A stretch of DNA of 33,458 nt from positions 1 to 33,458 of the forward strand of contig CAAGMI010000260.1 of NCBI GenBank assembly GCA_900771005.1, in the 5' to 3' direction. Both the position numbers and the translations under genes were made by a program. The notes beneath the pieces were generated by a model. That model was not told the DNA's origin, ran no database searches, and worked only from the letters and a program-made list of their open reading frames with translations. Source of the stretch: Rikenellaceae bacterium. GTDB taxonomy: Bacteria > Bacteroidota > Bacteroidia > Bacteroidales > UBA932. This document shows positions 1 to 8,296 of the stretch, in pieces (position 1 is the stretch's first letter; each line of letters begins with the position of its first letter).

Positions 1-648
1 GCAAAAATAGATGCAACCGGTGCTCCTACAGCCTGGAAGTTCGCCGCAAACCAGTACGAGTATATTGGAGCAAACGTCGCGAACACGAAAATCGGAAAAG
101 AAGCAGGAGACGTTGACTTCTTCGGCTGGTCAACTGATGCCGCATCAAACAATTGGGGAATTCATACAAAGATGGCAGCAACAAAAGACTTTACTACCGG
201 AAATTTCAAAGACTGGGGTAAAGCCGTAGGAGATGGCGACACATGGCGCACACTCTCCAAAGCCGAATGGACATATCTGGTAAATAAGGATGATAATGAC
301 AATATCAGAAAGGGTAAATATAAGTACGGAGTCACAGTATGTGGAAAGACGAGTTGCCTGATTTTGGCACCGGATGATTTCGAAGGGACCATTGCAGAAT
401 CATACGATGCTGCTGCTTGGGCGAGTGCCGAGGCTGCCGGTCTCGTCTGTCTTCCCGCTGCGGGCGACCGCGCTAGTTTCAGTGTCACCGTTGTTGGCAG
501 CGATGGCTTCTATTGGTCGTCTACTAAGAGCGGGAGCGAAGATGAAGAAGCGTACGACCTGCACTTCACTGGCAGCAGTGTCAAACCTAACCGCACCGAC
601 TCCCGCTACATAGGCTGCAGTGTCCGCCTCGTGACAGAGGTAAAATAA
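1..648 (+). CDS. FISUMP-type surface protein, 3' part (5' end outside window)
   Basis: The frame is open from base 1 to a TAA at 646-648, giving the last 215 residues; the start and any signal peptide lie outside the window. Motifs typical of Fibrobacter succinogenes major paralogous (FISUMP/DUF1566-like) domains of Bacteroidota are visible in order: WKFAANQYEYIG near the start, DFFGW, DTWRTLSKAEWTYL, LILAPDDF, then FYWSSTK and GCSVRLV at the C-terminus. These domains have a C-type-lectin-like fold and occur in exported, often lipid-anchored proteins of unknown ligand. A relative sits near the other end of the window (31089-31754). Nothing in the visible part shows catalysis; ligand binding at the cell surface is inference from the family. 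Confidence 0.72.
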   Translation, partial: AKIDATGAPTAWKFAANQYEYIGANVANTKIGKEAGDVDFFGWSTDAASNNWGIHTKMAATKDFTTGNFKDWGKAVGDGDTWRTLSKAEWTYLVNKDDNDNIRKGKYKYGVTVCGKTSCLILAPDDFEGTIAESYDAAAWASAEAAGLVCLPAAGDRASFSVTVVGSDGFYWSSTKSGSEDEEAYDLHFTGSSVKPNRTDSRYIGCSVRLVTEVK

Positions 649-723
649 GTGCAGAGCCAAGCTTGCTTGAGTTATTGAAACATATTGCCCGTAGTTCGTC
701 CGGGTAACGCGTGGTGTTTCCAG

Positions 724-883
724 TCAGGCCATCCCCTGAAGGTATTCGATTATCCCTTCGACGTGGAGGTCGGTGATGGCCTGCCTGGCTTCGCGGGTCT
801 GGAGCCAGAGGCATTCCTGCTCATTGGTCATAAATCCGTTTTCGGACAGGACTGCCGGGCAAAGGTAAGCGATGTCCCCTTTT
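724..883 (-). pseudogene. Remnant of N-acetylmuramoyl-L-alanine amidase (C-terminal ~50 aa)
   Basis: On the minus strand, a frame ending in TGA at 724-726 reads GDIAYLCPAVLSENGFMTN, later ARQAITDLHVEGIIEYL. This resembles the C-terminal end of Amidase_3 family peptidoglycan amidases, where the PAVL.ENGF segment carries a catalytic Glu. The recognisable homology begins just after the galK stop codon (884-886). The frame is closed upstream by a TAG at 913-915 inside galK, so there is no room for the N-terminal three quarters or the zinc ligands. It is best read as a 3' fragment left by a deletion or insertion that joined it to the end of galK. It has no plausible start of its own except an internal ATG. 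Family recognition is by eye. Confidence 0.65.
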
Positions 884-2032
884 TTAGAGTTTTCTGGCTC
901 CGTCGGAGATTTCTACATCATAAATTTTCGGGGCGTGACCGAAACGTGAGGTGAATTCCTTGACGGCTGCGTCAACGAAAGGCTGGTACAGTTCCTTCCT
1001 GACAAGGTTGATGGTACAGCCGCCGAAGCCCCCACCCATTACTCTGGACCCGGTAACATCCATCCTGCGGGCCAGACTGTTAAGGAAATCCAGTTCTTCA
1101 CAGCTGACTTCATACAGCCTGCTGAGCCCGAAATGGGTCTGATACATCATCTCGCCGGCGGTCTGGTAGTCATTTCTTTCGAGAGCGTCGCATACGTCCA
1201 GCACTCTCTGAACCTCTCCGATGATATATTCCGCGCGAAGGAAATCTTCCTCGGATATTTCAGAGCGCACTTCTTTAAGCCACACTCTTTTTGCGTCACT
1301 CAGGCTCTCCGTTTCCGGATGTCTTTTCTTTATGGCTGACAGGGCGTTCTCGCAGGATCTGCGGCGGTCGTTATATGCCGAAGAAGCGAGTTCGTGTTTG
1401 ACGCAGGAGTCCAGCAGGACGAGTTTATAGCCCGCTTTCTCAGGATCGAAAGGGAAATATTTGTACTCAAGTGTCTTGCAGTTGAGCCGTATCAGGCAAC
1501 CTTTCTTCCCGAAGCAGGAAGCGAACTGGTCCATGATACCGCAATTGACTCCGCAATAGTTGTGTTCTGTGCTTTGGCCTATCCTGGCTAATTCGAAAAG
1601 GTCTATCCCGTTATTGAAGATATCGTTCAGCGCAAATGCGAATGCGCTTTCCAGTGCGGCCGAGGAGCTTAATCCTGCTCCCAAGGGGACGTTCCCGGCA
1701 AAAACGGTATCGAATCCCTTGACAGTGCCGCCTCTTTTCAGAATCTCCCGGCACACTCCGAAAATGTATCTGGCCCAGGCCTGTGCAGGCTTGTCCTCTT
1801 CATTCAGACCGAATTCGCAGTATTCATCGCAGTCAATCGCGAACGCCCTGACCTTTTCACTGCCGTTTGTCTTCACGGCTGCTACGATACCCTTGTCGAT
1901 GGCCCCCGGGAACACGTATCCTCCATTATAGTCCGTATGTTCTCCGATAAGATTGATGCGTCCTGCAGAAGCATACATTTCAAAATTTCCGCCGAAAAGA
2001 GAGTTGAATTTTTCCCTGATTCGAGTTTCCAT
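884..2032 (-). CDS. galK: Galactokinase
   Basis: Phosphorylates alpha-D-galactose to galactose 1-phosphate, the first committed step of the cytoplasmic Leloir pathway. The protein is 382 aa, normal for the family. Visible motifs are the galactokinase signature GRINLIGEHTDY (residues 24-35), the GHMP-kinase ATP loop PLGAGLSSSAALE (116-128), the presumed catalytic base in GIMDQF (Asp168) and a glycine-rich MGGGFGG near the C-terminus. The ATG start is supported by a TACTTTTG -7 box 20 nt upstream. Aldose 1-epimerase is in the window (8297) but on the other strand and 6 kb away; no galT, galE or sugar transporter is present, so the pathway is dispersed. The gene runs intact into its TAA, right beside the amidase remnant. 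Confidence 0.95.
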   Translation of the reverse strand: METRIREKFNSLFGGNFEMYASAGRINLIGEHTDYNGGYVFPGAIDKGIVAAVKTNGSEKVRAFAIDCDEYCEFGLNEEDKPAQAWARYIFGVCREILKRGGTVKGFDTVFAGNVPLGAGLSSSAALESAFAFALNDIFNNGIDLFELARIGQSTEHNYCGVNCGIMDQFASCFGKKGCLIRLNCKTLEYKYFPFDPEKAGYKLVLLDSCVKHELASSAYNDRRRSCENALSAIKKRHPETESLSDAKRVWLKEVRSEISEEDFLRAEYIIGEVQRVLDVCDALERNDYQTAGEMMYQTHFGLSRLYEVSCEELDFLNSLARRMDVTGSRVMGGGFGGCTINLVRKELYQPFVDAAVKEFTSRFGHAPKIYDVEISDGARKL

Positions 2033-2052
2033 TCCCTAGATGTTTATAACTG

Positions 2053-2060
2053 CAAAAGTA
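2053..2060 (-). promoter_or_regulatory. Promoter -7 element for galK
   Basis: TACTTTTG on the minus strand matches the Bacteroidota consensus TAnnTTTG. A TTG about 21 nt upstream fits the -33 element. It lies in the 29-nt gap between the upstream nuclease-fold gene and the galK ATG, 20 nt before that ATG. Confidence 0.6.
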
Positions 2061-2061
2061 A

Positions 2062-2868
2062 TCAAAAATCGACATTTACCACAATCGGGAAGTGATCGCT
2101 GATGCCTCCCTGATAGCGTGGGCCCACATAGGTTCTCTTAGGTTTGACTCCACCGTGGGCACGGTCAGGCACAGTAAGTGAGGGGTGTGAGAATACGGTT
2201 TCGCTGACGGACTTCATCCTGAAGTGAAAGCATCCGTCCAGTTTCTCCCATTTGCCGTCATATCTGTAGGTGGCTTCCCCATTGAAGAGAGAGCCGTCAT
2301 TGAAATCGCCTACTGCTGCCGTCGGACAGGTGAGAGTATCGCAGATTCCCAGCATCGTGTCCATCGCGATGTCTCTTGCACCGGAAGAATTGCCTCCTAC
2401 CTTGGAGGGGTGGTGATTGACCAGAACGGCAAGTGTGTCTCCTTCGGTGCAGGTGAATTTGACAAGCAGTATATCTCTTGTGGGCAGGATTTCCCCCTTG
2501 TCGTCATAAAGGTGGCAGGGCTGGCTGTAAACGGGGTTCAGGCGGGACTCCCTGTAAAGAAGGGCGCAGTCTATTCCCCTGTGGTCCGGAGATTCGTAGT
2601 GGATGATCCTGTAATCCGTCTTCCTCAGCAGGGTGGAGCCTATGAGGTGCTCCAGGACCTTCCTGTCCCCGACTTCTGCGAATCCCACCGCATCCGGAAG
2701 CGCTCCCCGGGTATCTCCGATGAGCAGGATGGTCTTGGCTATCCCCTCGCACTTGGAGTGGAAACGTGTGTATGTCCAACGTTTTTCGCTTTCGGGATCC
2801 GGGGCGAAGAAATTTTCCAGGTTCCAGAAAACGATGGTGACGTTCAGTAAAATCATCAGAAATTTCAT
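2062..2868 (-). CDS. Endonuclease/exonuclease/phosphatase-fold protein
   Basis: A member of the EEP (DNase I-like) metal-dependent phosphoesterase superfamily; the substrate cannot be read from sequence. Visible family motifs are NLENFF near the start, the catalytic-type VNHHPSK, GDFND, and the C-terminal GGISDHFPI with the expected Asp-His pair. About 268 aa from the chosen ATG at 2866-2868. An upstream in-frame ATG at 2920-2922 adds 18 residues, but it overlaps the likely promoter zone shared with the divergent ychF gene, so I prefer the inner start. The N-terminus (MKFLMILLN then VTIVFWNLENFF) is hydrophobic, but the EEP first strand begins almost at once, so a cleaved signal peptide is doubtful. 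It precedes galK on the same strand with a 29-nt gap, though galK appears to have its own promoter. Confidence 0.82.
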   Translation of the reverse strand: MKFLMILLNVTIVFWNLENFFAPDPESEKRWTYTRFHSKCEGIAKTILLIGDTRGALPDAVGFAEVGDRKVLEHLIGSTLLRKTDYRIIHYESPDHRGIDCALLYRESRLNPVYSQPCHLYDDKGEILPTRDILLVKFTCTEGDTLAVLVNHHPSKVGGNSSGARDIAMDTMLGICDTLTCPTAAVGDFNDGSLFNGEATYRYDGKWEKLDGCFHFRMKSVSETVFSHPSLTVPDRAHGGVKPKRTYVGPRYQGGISDHFPIVVNVDF

Positions 2869-2933
2869 GCCTGCAATATGAGTCCGTATGACGTAATTTT
2901 CATCAAGAAACGTCAAAAACATTTTTTAATGAG

Positions 2934-2941
2934 TAAATTTG
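2934..2941 (+). promoter_or_regulatory. Promoter -7 element for ychF
   Basis: TAAATTTG matches TAnnTTTG exactly, 19 nt before the ychF ATG in the divergent gap with the nuclease-fold gene. No convincing -33 TTTG is visible. Confidence 0.55.
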
Positions 2942-2960
2942 TGAGCTAAAAAAGAAAGAT

Positions 2961-4061
2961 ATGTCTCTTAAATGCGGTATAGTGGGACTGCCTAATGTGG
3001 GCAAGTCAACTCTTTTCAACTGTGTAAGCTCGGGCAAGGCACAAAGCGCCAATTTCCCTTTCTGTACTATCGAGCCCAATCTCGGGTCCACGAACGTTCC
3101 CGACAGACGTCTCGAGGTACTTGCCGATATGTGCAAGCCAAAGAGCGTTGTTCCAGCCACTGTGGATATAGTGGATATTGCCGGACTGGTGAGGGGAGCG
3201 AGCAGGGGAGAGGGCCTTGGAAACCAGTTCCTTGCGAATATCAGGGAGTGTGATGCCATACTGCACGTGCTCAGGTGCTTTGATGACGGCAATGTCGTTC
3301 ACGTGGATGGAAGCGTGGACCCTGTCAGGGATAAGGAAGTTGTGGATGCAGAGTTGCAGATAAAGGATCTTGAGACCATAGAGGCCCGTCTCGTGAAAGC
3401 TGAAAAAGCCGGGAAGGCCGGGGACAAGGAAGCAAAGAAACTTGCGGACCTCCTTGCAAGGTACAAGGACGCCCTTCTTCAGGGAAAGTCCTGCCGCAGC
3501 GTTGCATTGGTCAATGAGGAAGAGGCTGCTATAGCGCACGACCTGTTCCTCCTGACAAACAAGCCTGTCCTGTATGTCTGCAACGTTGACGATGCATCGG
3601 CCGCTTCCGGCAACAAGTATGTGGATGCCGTCAGAGAGGCTGTCAAGGAGGAGAACGCAGAGATACTCATCATATCAGCGAAGACCGAGTCGGAGATCGC
3701 CGAGATGGAGGATTATGAAGACCGCCAGATGTTCCTTTCAGAGATGGGACTGGAAGAATCGGGTGTCGTCCGTCTCATCCAGAGCGCATATCACCTGCTG
3801 GGACTGCAGACTTTCTTCACTGCCGGGGCTGATGAATGCCGCGCGTGGACGATCCATAAGGGTGACAAGGCTCCGAAGGCCGCCGGAGTCATACATACCG
3901 ATTTTGAAAAGGGATTCATCAGGGCGGAAGTCATCAAATATGAGGATTTCGTCAATTACAAGACGGAAGCTGCCGTGAGAGCTGCGGGAAAGATGGGTGT
4001 GGAAGGAAAGGAATATGTCGTCCAGGATGGAGACATAATGCATTTCCTGTTCAACGTATAA
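2961..4061 (+). CDS. ychF: Ribosome-binding ATPase YchF (Obg-family P-loop protein)
   Basis: A universally conserved cytoplasmic Obg/TRAFAC P-loop protein that in other bacteria binds ribosomes and prefers ATP; it is linked to translation quality and stress responses. At 366 aa it has the usual length. Motifs: G1 loop GLPNVGKS (residues 9-16), NFPFCTIEPN covering the switch I region, DIVDIAGLV as G3, and CNVDD in the place of the canonical NKxD, which is the family hallmark explaining relaxed nucleotide specificity. The C-terminal TGS domain is complete and ends in the family-typical GDIMHFLFNV. The stop overlaps the convergent CpXC gene by 11 bp, so the two 3' ends share sequence and there is no room for a separate terminator. 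Confidence 0.97.
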   Translation: MSLKCGIVGLPNVGKSTLFNCVSSGKAQSANFPFCTIEPNLGSTNVPDRRLEVLADMCKPKSVVPATVDIVDIAGLVRGASRGEGLGNQFLANIRECDAILHVLRCFDDGNVVHVDGSVDPVRDKEVVDAELQIKDLETIEARLVKAEKAGKAGDKEAKKLADLLARYKDALLQGKSCRSVALVNEEEAAIAHDLFLLTNKPVLYVCNVDDASAASGNKYVDAVREAVKEENAEILIISAKTESEIAEMEDYEDRQMFLSEMGLEESGVVRLIQSAYHLLGLQTFFTAGADECRAWTIHKGDKAPKAAGVIHTDFEKGFIRAEVIKYEDFVNYKTEAAVRAAGKMGVEGKEYVVQDGDIMHFLFNV

Positions 4062-4671
4062 CGGTCTCAGTCCATTCTTCGTCTATACGGACCAGTCCTT
4101 TTGACAGGGATTCGACGTCAGGATTGCGTTTCAGGATACCGACGCAGTCTTCATAGACGTTCAAGCCGACAGCGAGCATTTCCATCTGTCCGTCTTTAGG
4201 GTAGGTGAATATGAGGTCACCTTCCGCTCCGTCCATTCTGATGAACTTCAGTGAAAGATCGGATCCTTTTTCCTGCCTGATGACGTACTTGCACATTTCA
4301 ACGGCCAGGTCATTGAGCCCGCAATCGAAGATGTGAACCTTTTCTATCAGCGAACCGACATCCCCTACCAGGCGCCCGGTATAATCGTTCAGCGAATCCA
4401 TTCCGTCAAAAACCTTCTTCGCCTGGGATTCGGCATCCTTGTCATAGGTCAGCCATATCATCAGTCTGCTTTCCGGATCGTGGTAGAGCACGGGATATCT
4501 CAGCAGTGTACGATGCCCACAGGTGGGGCAGGTCCATACGAACAGGCTTCCGTCAGATACCTTTTCCTTGAGGTCGGGATCCTCCCGTACATTTATGCTG
4601 CTGTATATCTTGATATCGTCGCTCTTGCCGCAGGAAGGACAGAGAATGGATTGTGATGAAAGGAGTGACAT
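4051..4671 (-). CDS. CpXC-domain zinc-ribbon protein
   Basis: A 206-aa protein with two Cys pairs near the N-terminus, LCPSCGK and WTCPTCGHR, about 35 residues apart. This is the layout of CpXC domain proteins (PF14353 as I recall it), a mostly uncharacterised family presumed to bind one zinc. The rest of the protein is acidic and without a motif I recognise. No signal peptide, so probably cytoplasmic. The ATG lies one base after the stop of the 919-aa metalloprotease-like gene, so the two are almost certainly cotranscribed and may be translationally coupled. The 3' end overlaps ychF by 11 bp tail to tail. Function unknown. Confidence 0.78.
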   Translation of the reverse strand: MSLLSSQSILCPSCGKSDDIKIYSSINVREDPDLKEKVSDGSLFVWTCPTCGHRTLLRYPVLYHDPESRLMIWLTYDKDAESQAKKVFDGMDSLNDYTGRLVGDVGSLIEKVHIFDCGLNDLAVEMCKYVIRQEKGSDLSLKFIRMDGAEGDLIFTYPKDGQMEMLAVGLNVYEDCVGILKRNPDVESLSKGLVRIDEEWTETVIR

Positions 4672-4672
4672 A

Positions 4673-7432
4673 CTAAATTTCTATTGAGAACACCAGATTT
4701 ACCGAACTCTTTCTAAAATACAGATATGAGATGCCGATACGGGTGTTGTATGGTATCCAGAGGAGATTCCCCAGATTTGCGACCAGGCTTGCTCCGATTC
4801 CCGGCAGGTTCAGATGTGCGCCTCTTTCGTACTCGCTGTAGAATCTTGCGTGAGCCGTGAATTCAAAGTTCCTTACATAGACATAAGGGGAAAGGACGCT
4901 CCATTCCACCGGAGCGAAAGGGATTGCGTAGTCCAGGGTGAACAGGCTGTACCTGTGCTCCCTGCCCGGGAAATCGTGCAATGCTCCGGAAAGCTTTATC
5001 CCGTGTTTCCCGAATCCCGGGAGATAGCCATAGAGAAATGCTGAAAGTTCGCACGGATAGAAGGCGTACGGCCCGCTCTGGGCGGAAACCCCCAGTTCGC
5101 CGCCTATTCCGTATTTCGGATAGATTCTTCCCGTCGCCATTCTCAGCATCGAGTAAGCTCTGGCCTTGAGGGAGAACGTGGCGGCGTTCTCCTTTCTGTT
5201 GGTATAGTACCTGTCATTGCTGAAGTTTATTTCAGCCTGTGGGATCACGCCTCTCAGCCATCCGTTTGAAGAGAAATTGAATGGGACATAGACTTTCAGA
5301 TTTGCCTCGAAGGACGGTCTTGAATCTTCAAGCCTTTCCCTTATGATATACTTCTCTCCTGTTTCAACATCAGTGCTGTCTGAAAAAGCATAGGAACAGG
5401 CATCCCTGTTGTTGAAGTCTGCAGTGAGTTCAATTTTCGGGAACAGGCCGGAATACGTGAACATCGCATGCCCGCCGTTCCTGAAGCCTGAATCCTTGGT
5501 CCAGGCAGAATATGCCACGTAACCGTATGCCGTGCCGAGTTCATTCTGGAAAAATGCGGTGGCGCCCAGTCCTGCGTCAGAGGTCAGGGATGACATGCTC
5601 AAGTCGTCAATGCTGTTGTACTTGAAATACACAGGGGCCCATGAGTGGAAATGGAAGAGATGCTTGTATTTCTGATACGGCGCAGGATCGCTTATGTCTA
5701 TGTCCTTATAGCTTATGTCTTCGGGGAACAGGGACGTGAGCGTCTCCGTCATAGGGTATTCCGTTCTCCTGCCGAAATCAATTTCCTTCCCGGAAGGGCA
5801 CCCCGCCTTGTAAATCATCCTCCCGTCATGTTTGAGCATTGAAAAATAAAGGGAATCACCATACCATCCGTAATCGCTGACACCGTTTTCGGTGGAAGTG
5901 AGCTGACGGATTCTTCCGGTGACCGGATTGATGGAATAGAGTTCGTCCACGCCGTTTCTGTCGCAGATGAAAACTATTTCATCCTCGTGGTAGTCGAGTT
6001 CCTTTATCTTGACAGGCCGGCTCTTAATCACAGGTTTGAATCCGGGAATGGAATATATCCCGAAACCTTCCGGCGAAGTGGCGCTGGCGAAAAGCCGGTC
6101 TCCAAGCCAGACCGTCTCCACAACCTGAAGGTTGGCAGGGGCACTGAAAGAGGACAGGATATGTCCGTCCAAGGCATCCAAAAGCACGATATTGGATCTG
6201 GCATCGATGGTATATTCAGTCACGGACAGCCTGTCCCCCTGCCGGGACAGGGATGGATTGTAATATCTCTGTTCCTTTGTCAATCTTTTGATTCTGCCGT
6301 TTTCGTCGAGATAGAAAATATCGGAAAACGATTCGGACGGCCATCTCTTGTCCGGAACGGTTTCGCTCCAGTATATCCGTCCGGAACCTTCCGTCGAGGA
6401 GAGGTTTGAAGATGCGTTTGTAAACTGCCGGATCGTTTTTTCTTCGCCTGTCACCGGATCTATCCTGACGAGAACAGGACTTTCGTCTATCTGCTCCCTG
6501 ACGGAGTAGATATATTCGGAGTGGCTGGAAGATTTTGAATACTGTGTGAAACTGCCGTCGGTTTCAGTCAGACGTTCAGTGTTGAGGAAAGGTCCCCTTG
6601 CTGCGTTGTCCTTCCTCCACACGTCAGCCAGGCTGTCCGCAACAGTGTCGAAGGCCTCGGCAATGTCTTTTCTCAGAGACGAGAAAGGCCAGTCCGTAAA
6701 CCCGAAATTGCTTTTCAACCCCGCCATTGAGATATATCCGGATTTGTAGTAATCCGGAGTATAATTGACGATGGACCCGTAGCGCCATCTGTAATAGTCC
6801 CTCATATCACCTTCGGTGAAACAGGCGCGCATGTACTCGAGGAAATCGGCGCTGCGCCCCCTTCCATGGTTCGTAAGGGCTGTTTCCGTGACAACGGCGT
6901 CTCCTTCAAAGACTGAAGGTCCGCAGTAGAAGGCACTGAGGGCACCTGCGGCAATCTCTCCGAAAGGATATTTGAGATATTTCCTCCAGGTGCTATCATT
7001 GACATACTGCATCTGGGCAACGTGTCTGGATTCGTGCAGCGTCAGCTGAAGCATCCACGGGGTGGATTCCGGTTTGTATGCCGTCGGAGTGGTGACGAGA
7101 TCCATTCTCCTCGGAGTCCAGGCTACCGAACCGTTGGAACTCACGCTGAAAGGATGGAGTACCACAGGCATCGGCTTCGAGTACGACTGGTTGGGCTTGT
7201 AACCCAGATTCTGTGATACGGGATCCTTCTCCAGTTCCAACGAGATCAGGTATTGTCTTGCCAGAGAATCAAGCCCTTCCGGATAGATGACCCGATATGT
7301 TTCGGACCGTATTTCCTTCCAGTTGACATTCCCCGGGTCCTCCGATCCCACAAAGAACTGGGCCTTCGCCTCAATCACGGAAAAGGCGAGAAACAGCAGT
7401 AATAACAGACGTTTGATATACGGATGTCCCAT
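4673..7432 (-). CDS. Exported HExxH metalloprotease-like / beta-propeller / barrel-like protein
   Basis: The 919-aa reading starts at ATG 7430-7432. A longer in-frame reading to 7693 is rejected because it would run through the divergent promoter region into the neighbouring gene, and because this Met begins a clean signal peptide ending AKAQ. Residues 133-137 are HESRH, a perfect HExxH zinc-protease motif, followed by FEGDA (175-179), whose Glu could be the third ligand as in gluzincin-type peptidase MA-like families. The middle (about 330-620) has TolB/WD40-like strands (IDPVTGEEKTIRQFTN, INPVTGRIRQLTS). The last ~250 residues alternate aromatic and polar strands and end NLVFSIEI, like an outer-membrane barrel. 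Proposed location is the periplasm/outer membrane. Substrate unknown. Cotranscribed with the CpXC gene. Confidence 0.72.
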   Translation of the reverse strand: MGHPYIKRLLLLLFLAFSVIEAKAQFFVGSEDPGNVNWKEIRSETYRVIYPEGLDSLARQYLISLELEKDPVSQNLGYKPNQSYSKPMPVVLHPFSVSSNGSVAWTPRRMDLVTTPTAYKPESTPWMLQLTLHESRHVAQMQYVNDSTWRKYLKYPFGEIAAGALSAFYCGPSVFEGDAVVTETALTNHGRGRSADFLEYMRACFTEGDMRDYYRWRYGSIVNYTPDYYKSGYISMAGLKSNFGFTDWPFSSLRKDIAEAFDTVADSLADVWRKDNAARGPFLNTERLTETDGSFTQYSKSSSHSEYIYSVREQIDESPVLVRIDPVTGEEKTIRQFTNASSNLSSTEGSGRIYWSETVPDKRWPSESFSDIFYLDENGRIKRLTKEQRYYNPSLSRQGDRLSVTEYTIDARSNIVLLDALDGHILSSFSAPANLQVVETVWLGDRLFASATSPEGFGIYSIPGFKPVIKSRPVKIKELDYHEDEIVFICDRNGVDELYSINPVTGRIRQLTSTENGVSDYGWYGDSLYFSMLKHDGRMIYKAGCPSGKEIDFGRRTEYPMTETLTSLFPEDISYKDIDISDPAPYQKYKHLFHFHSWAPVYFKYNSIDDLSMSSLTSDAGLGATAFFQNELGTAYGYVAYSAWTKDSGFRNGGHAMFTYSGLFPKIELTADFNNRDACSYAFSDSTDVETGEKYIIRERLEDSRPSFEANLKVYVPFNFSSNGWLRGVIPQAEINFSNDRYYTNRKENAATFSLKARAYSMLRMATGRIYPKYGIGGELGVSAQSGPYAFYPCELSAFLYGYLPGFGKHGIKLSGALHDFPGREHRYSLFTLDYAIPFAPVEWSVLSPYVYVRNFEFTAHARFYSEYERGAHLNLPGIGASLVANLGNLLWIPYNTRIGISYLYFRKSSVNLVFSIEI

Positions 7433-7440
7433 ATCGTACA

Positions 7441-7448
7441 CAAATTTA
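7441..7448 (-). promoter_or_regulatory. Promoter -7 element for the metalloprotease-like gene
   Basis: TAAATTTG on the minus strand, an exact TAnnTTTG match only 8 nt before the ATG. The transcript would have almost no leader. No clear -33 element. The divergent lipoprotein gene has only a one-mismatch candidate (TAACTTTA, 7460-7467). Confidence 0.5.
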
Positions 7449-7488
7449 ATATTTTTCACTAACTTTACCTTGTTTGAAACGCTCTGGT

Positions 7489-8283
7489 ATGAAGAAGTCC
7501 GCCTCAATATTCCTGTCATTCCTGCTTGTATCCTGCGGAGGACACGGCGTCCAGCAGGCGGAGAAGTGGACAGAGCAGGACATATCACGTTATGTGGTAT
7601 ATTGGGAGACCCTTCCGAAAAGTGAAGCGCAGGCTGAAATAGACGGATTCTTTGACAGGATAGTGGCGAGTGAGCTTGCGGATACGACGGCACATACGTA
7701 CATCCAGGTTACGGAGTGGGTGTCCAAATATCTTTATGACCCGAATTCACCCGTCCGGGACGAGGATCTGTACCTTCCGTTCGTGAAAAGGATGGCTTCG
7801 AGCGAACTCACACCCGAAGATTACAGGCCGGGATATATGTATCAGGCGGAGATGTGCTCCCTGAACAGGTACGGGAACAAGGCTGCGGATTTCAAATACA
7901 GGGATGCCGACGGCGGGGACCATACGCTCTACGGTCTCGAAGCGGAGAATACTGTCCTGTTTTTCAGCAATCCGGGCTGTGAATCCTGCCGGGAGATAAC
8001 GGAGGCCATACAGTCTGTCAGTGGGGTGGAAGACAAGATTGGCAGCGGTACCCTGGCTGTTTTGAGCATATACATTGATGAAGATGTCGATGCCTGGAGA
8101 GAGTACGAACCGAATTATCCGAGTTCCTGGCATTGCGGATACGATCCGGACCTTATCATCCGGGACGATGTGATATACAATGTCAGGGCGATTCCTTCTG
8201 TCTATGTGCTGGACAGGGACAAGAGGGTCTTGATGAAAGATGTCCCGCTTGAGAGGCTCCTGATGTTTTTGAATAATATTTAA
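7489..8283 (+). CDS. Thioredoxin-like lipoprotein (DUF5106-type)
   Basis: 264 aa from ATG 7489; an in-frame TTG five codons earlier is less likely. The start MKKSASIFLSFLLVSCGG is a lipoprotein signal with Cys16 as the lipidation site. The N-terminal half is helical and charged without a recognisable motif. The C-terminal half is thioredoxin-like: a strand, then FFSNPGCESCREI with a CxxC (CESC) redox motif, and IPSVYVLD with the cis-Pro expected opposite it. Many Bacteroidales have such lipoproteins with an N-terminal DUF5106-like region; they are presumed periplasmic thiol oxidoreductases, but substrates are not known. It is 13 nt upstream of aldose epimerase on the same strand and may head the operon that follows. 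Confidence 0.78.
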   Translation: MKKSASIFLSFLLVSCGGHGVQQAEKWTEQDISRYVVYWETLPKSEAQAEIDGFFDRIVASELADTTAHTYIQVTEWVSKYLYDPNSPVRDEDLYLPFVKRMASSELTPEDYRPGYMYQAEMCSLNRYGNKAADFKYRDADGGDHTLYGLEAENTVLFFSNPGCESCREITEAIQSVSGVEDKIGSGTLAVLSIYIDEDVDAWREYEPNYPSSWHCGYDPDLIIRDDVIYNVRAIPSVYVLDRDKRVLMKDVPLERLLMFLNNI

Positions 8284-8296
8284 AACAAGAAATACT

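Noticed and set aside
480..648. Variable region of a diversity-generating retroelement
   Set aside because: No reverse transcriptase and no template-like near-copy seen in the window; kept only as a remark for the sequence further left.
2224..2850. 208-codon plus-strand ORF opposite the EEP-fold gene
   Set aside because: Antisense shadow of a gene with clear catalytic motifs.
7433..7693. N-terminal extension of the metalloprotease-like gene (87 more codons)
   Set aside because: It crosses the divergent promoter and the start of the thioredoxin-like lipoprotein gene, and the internal Met begins a clear signal peptide.
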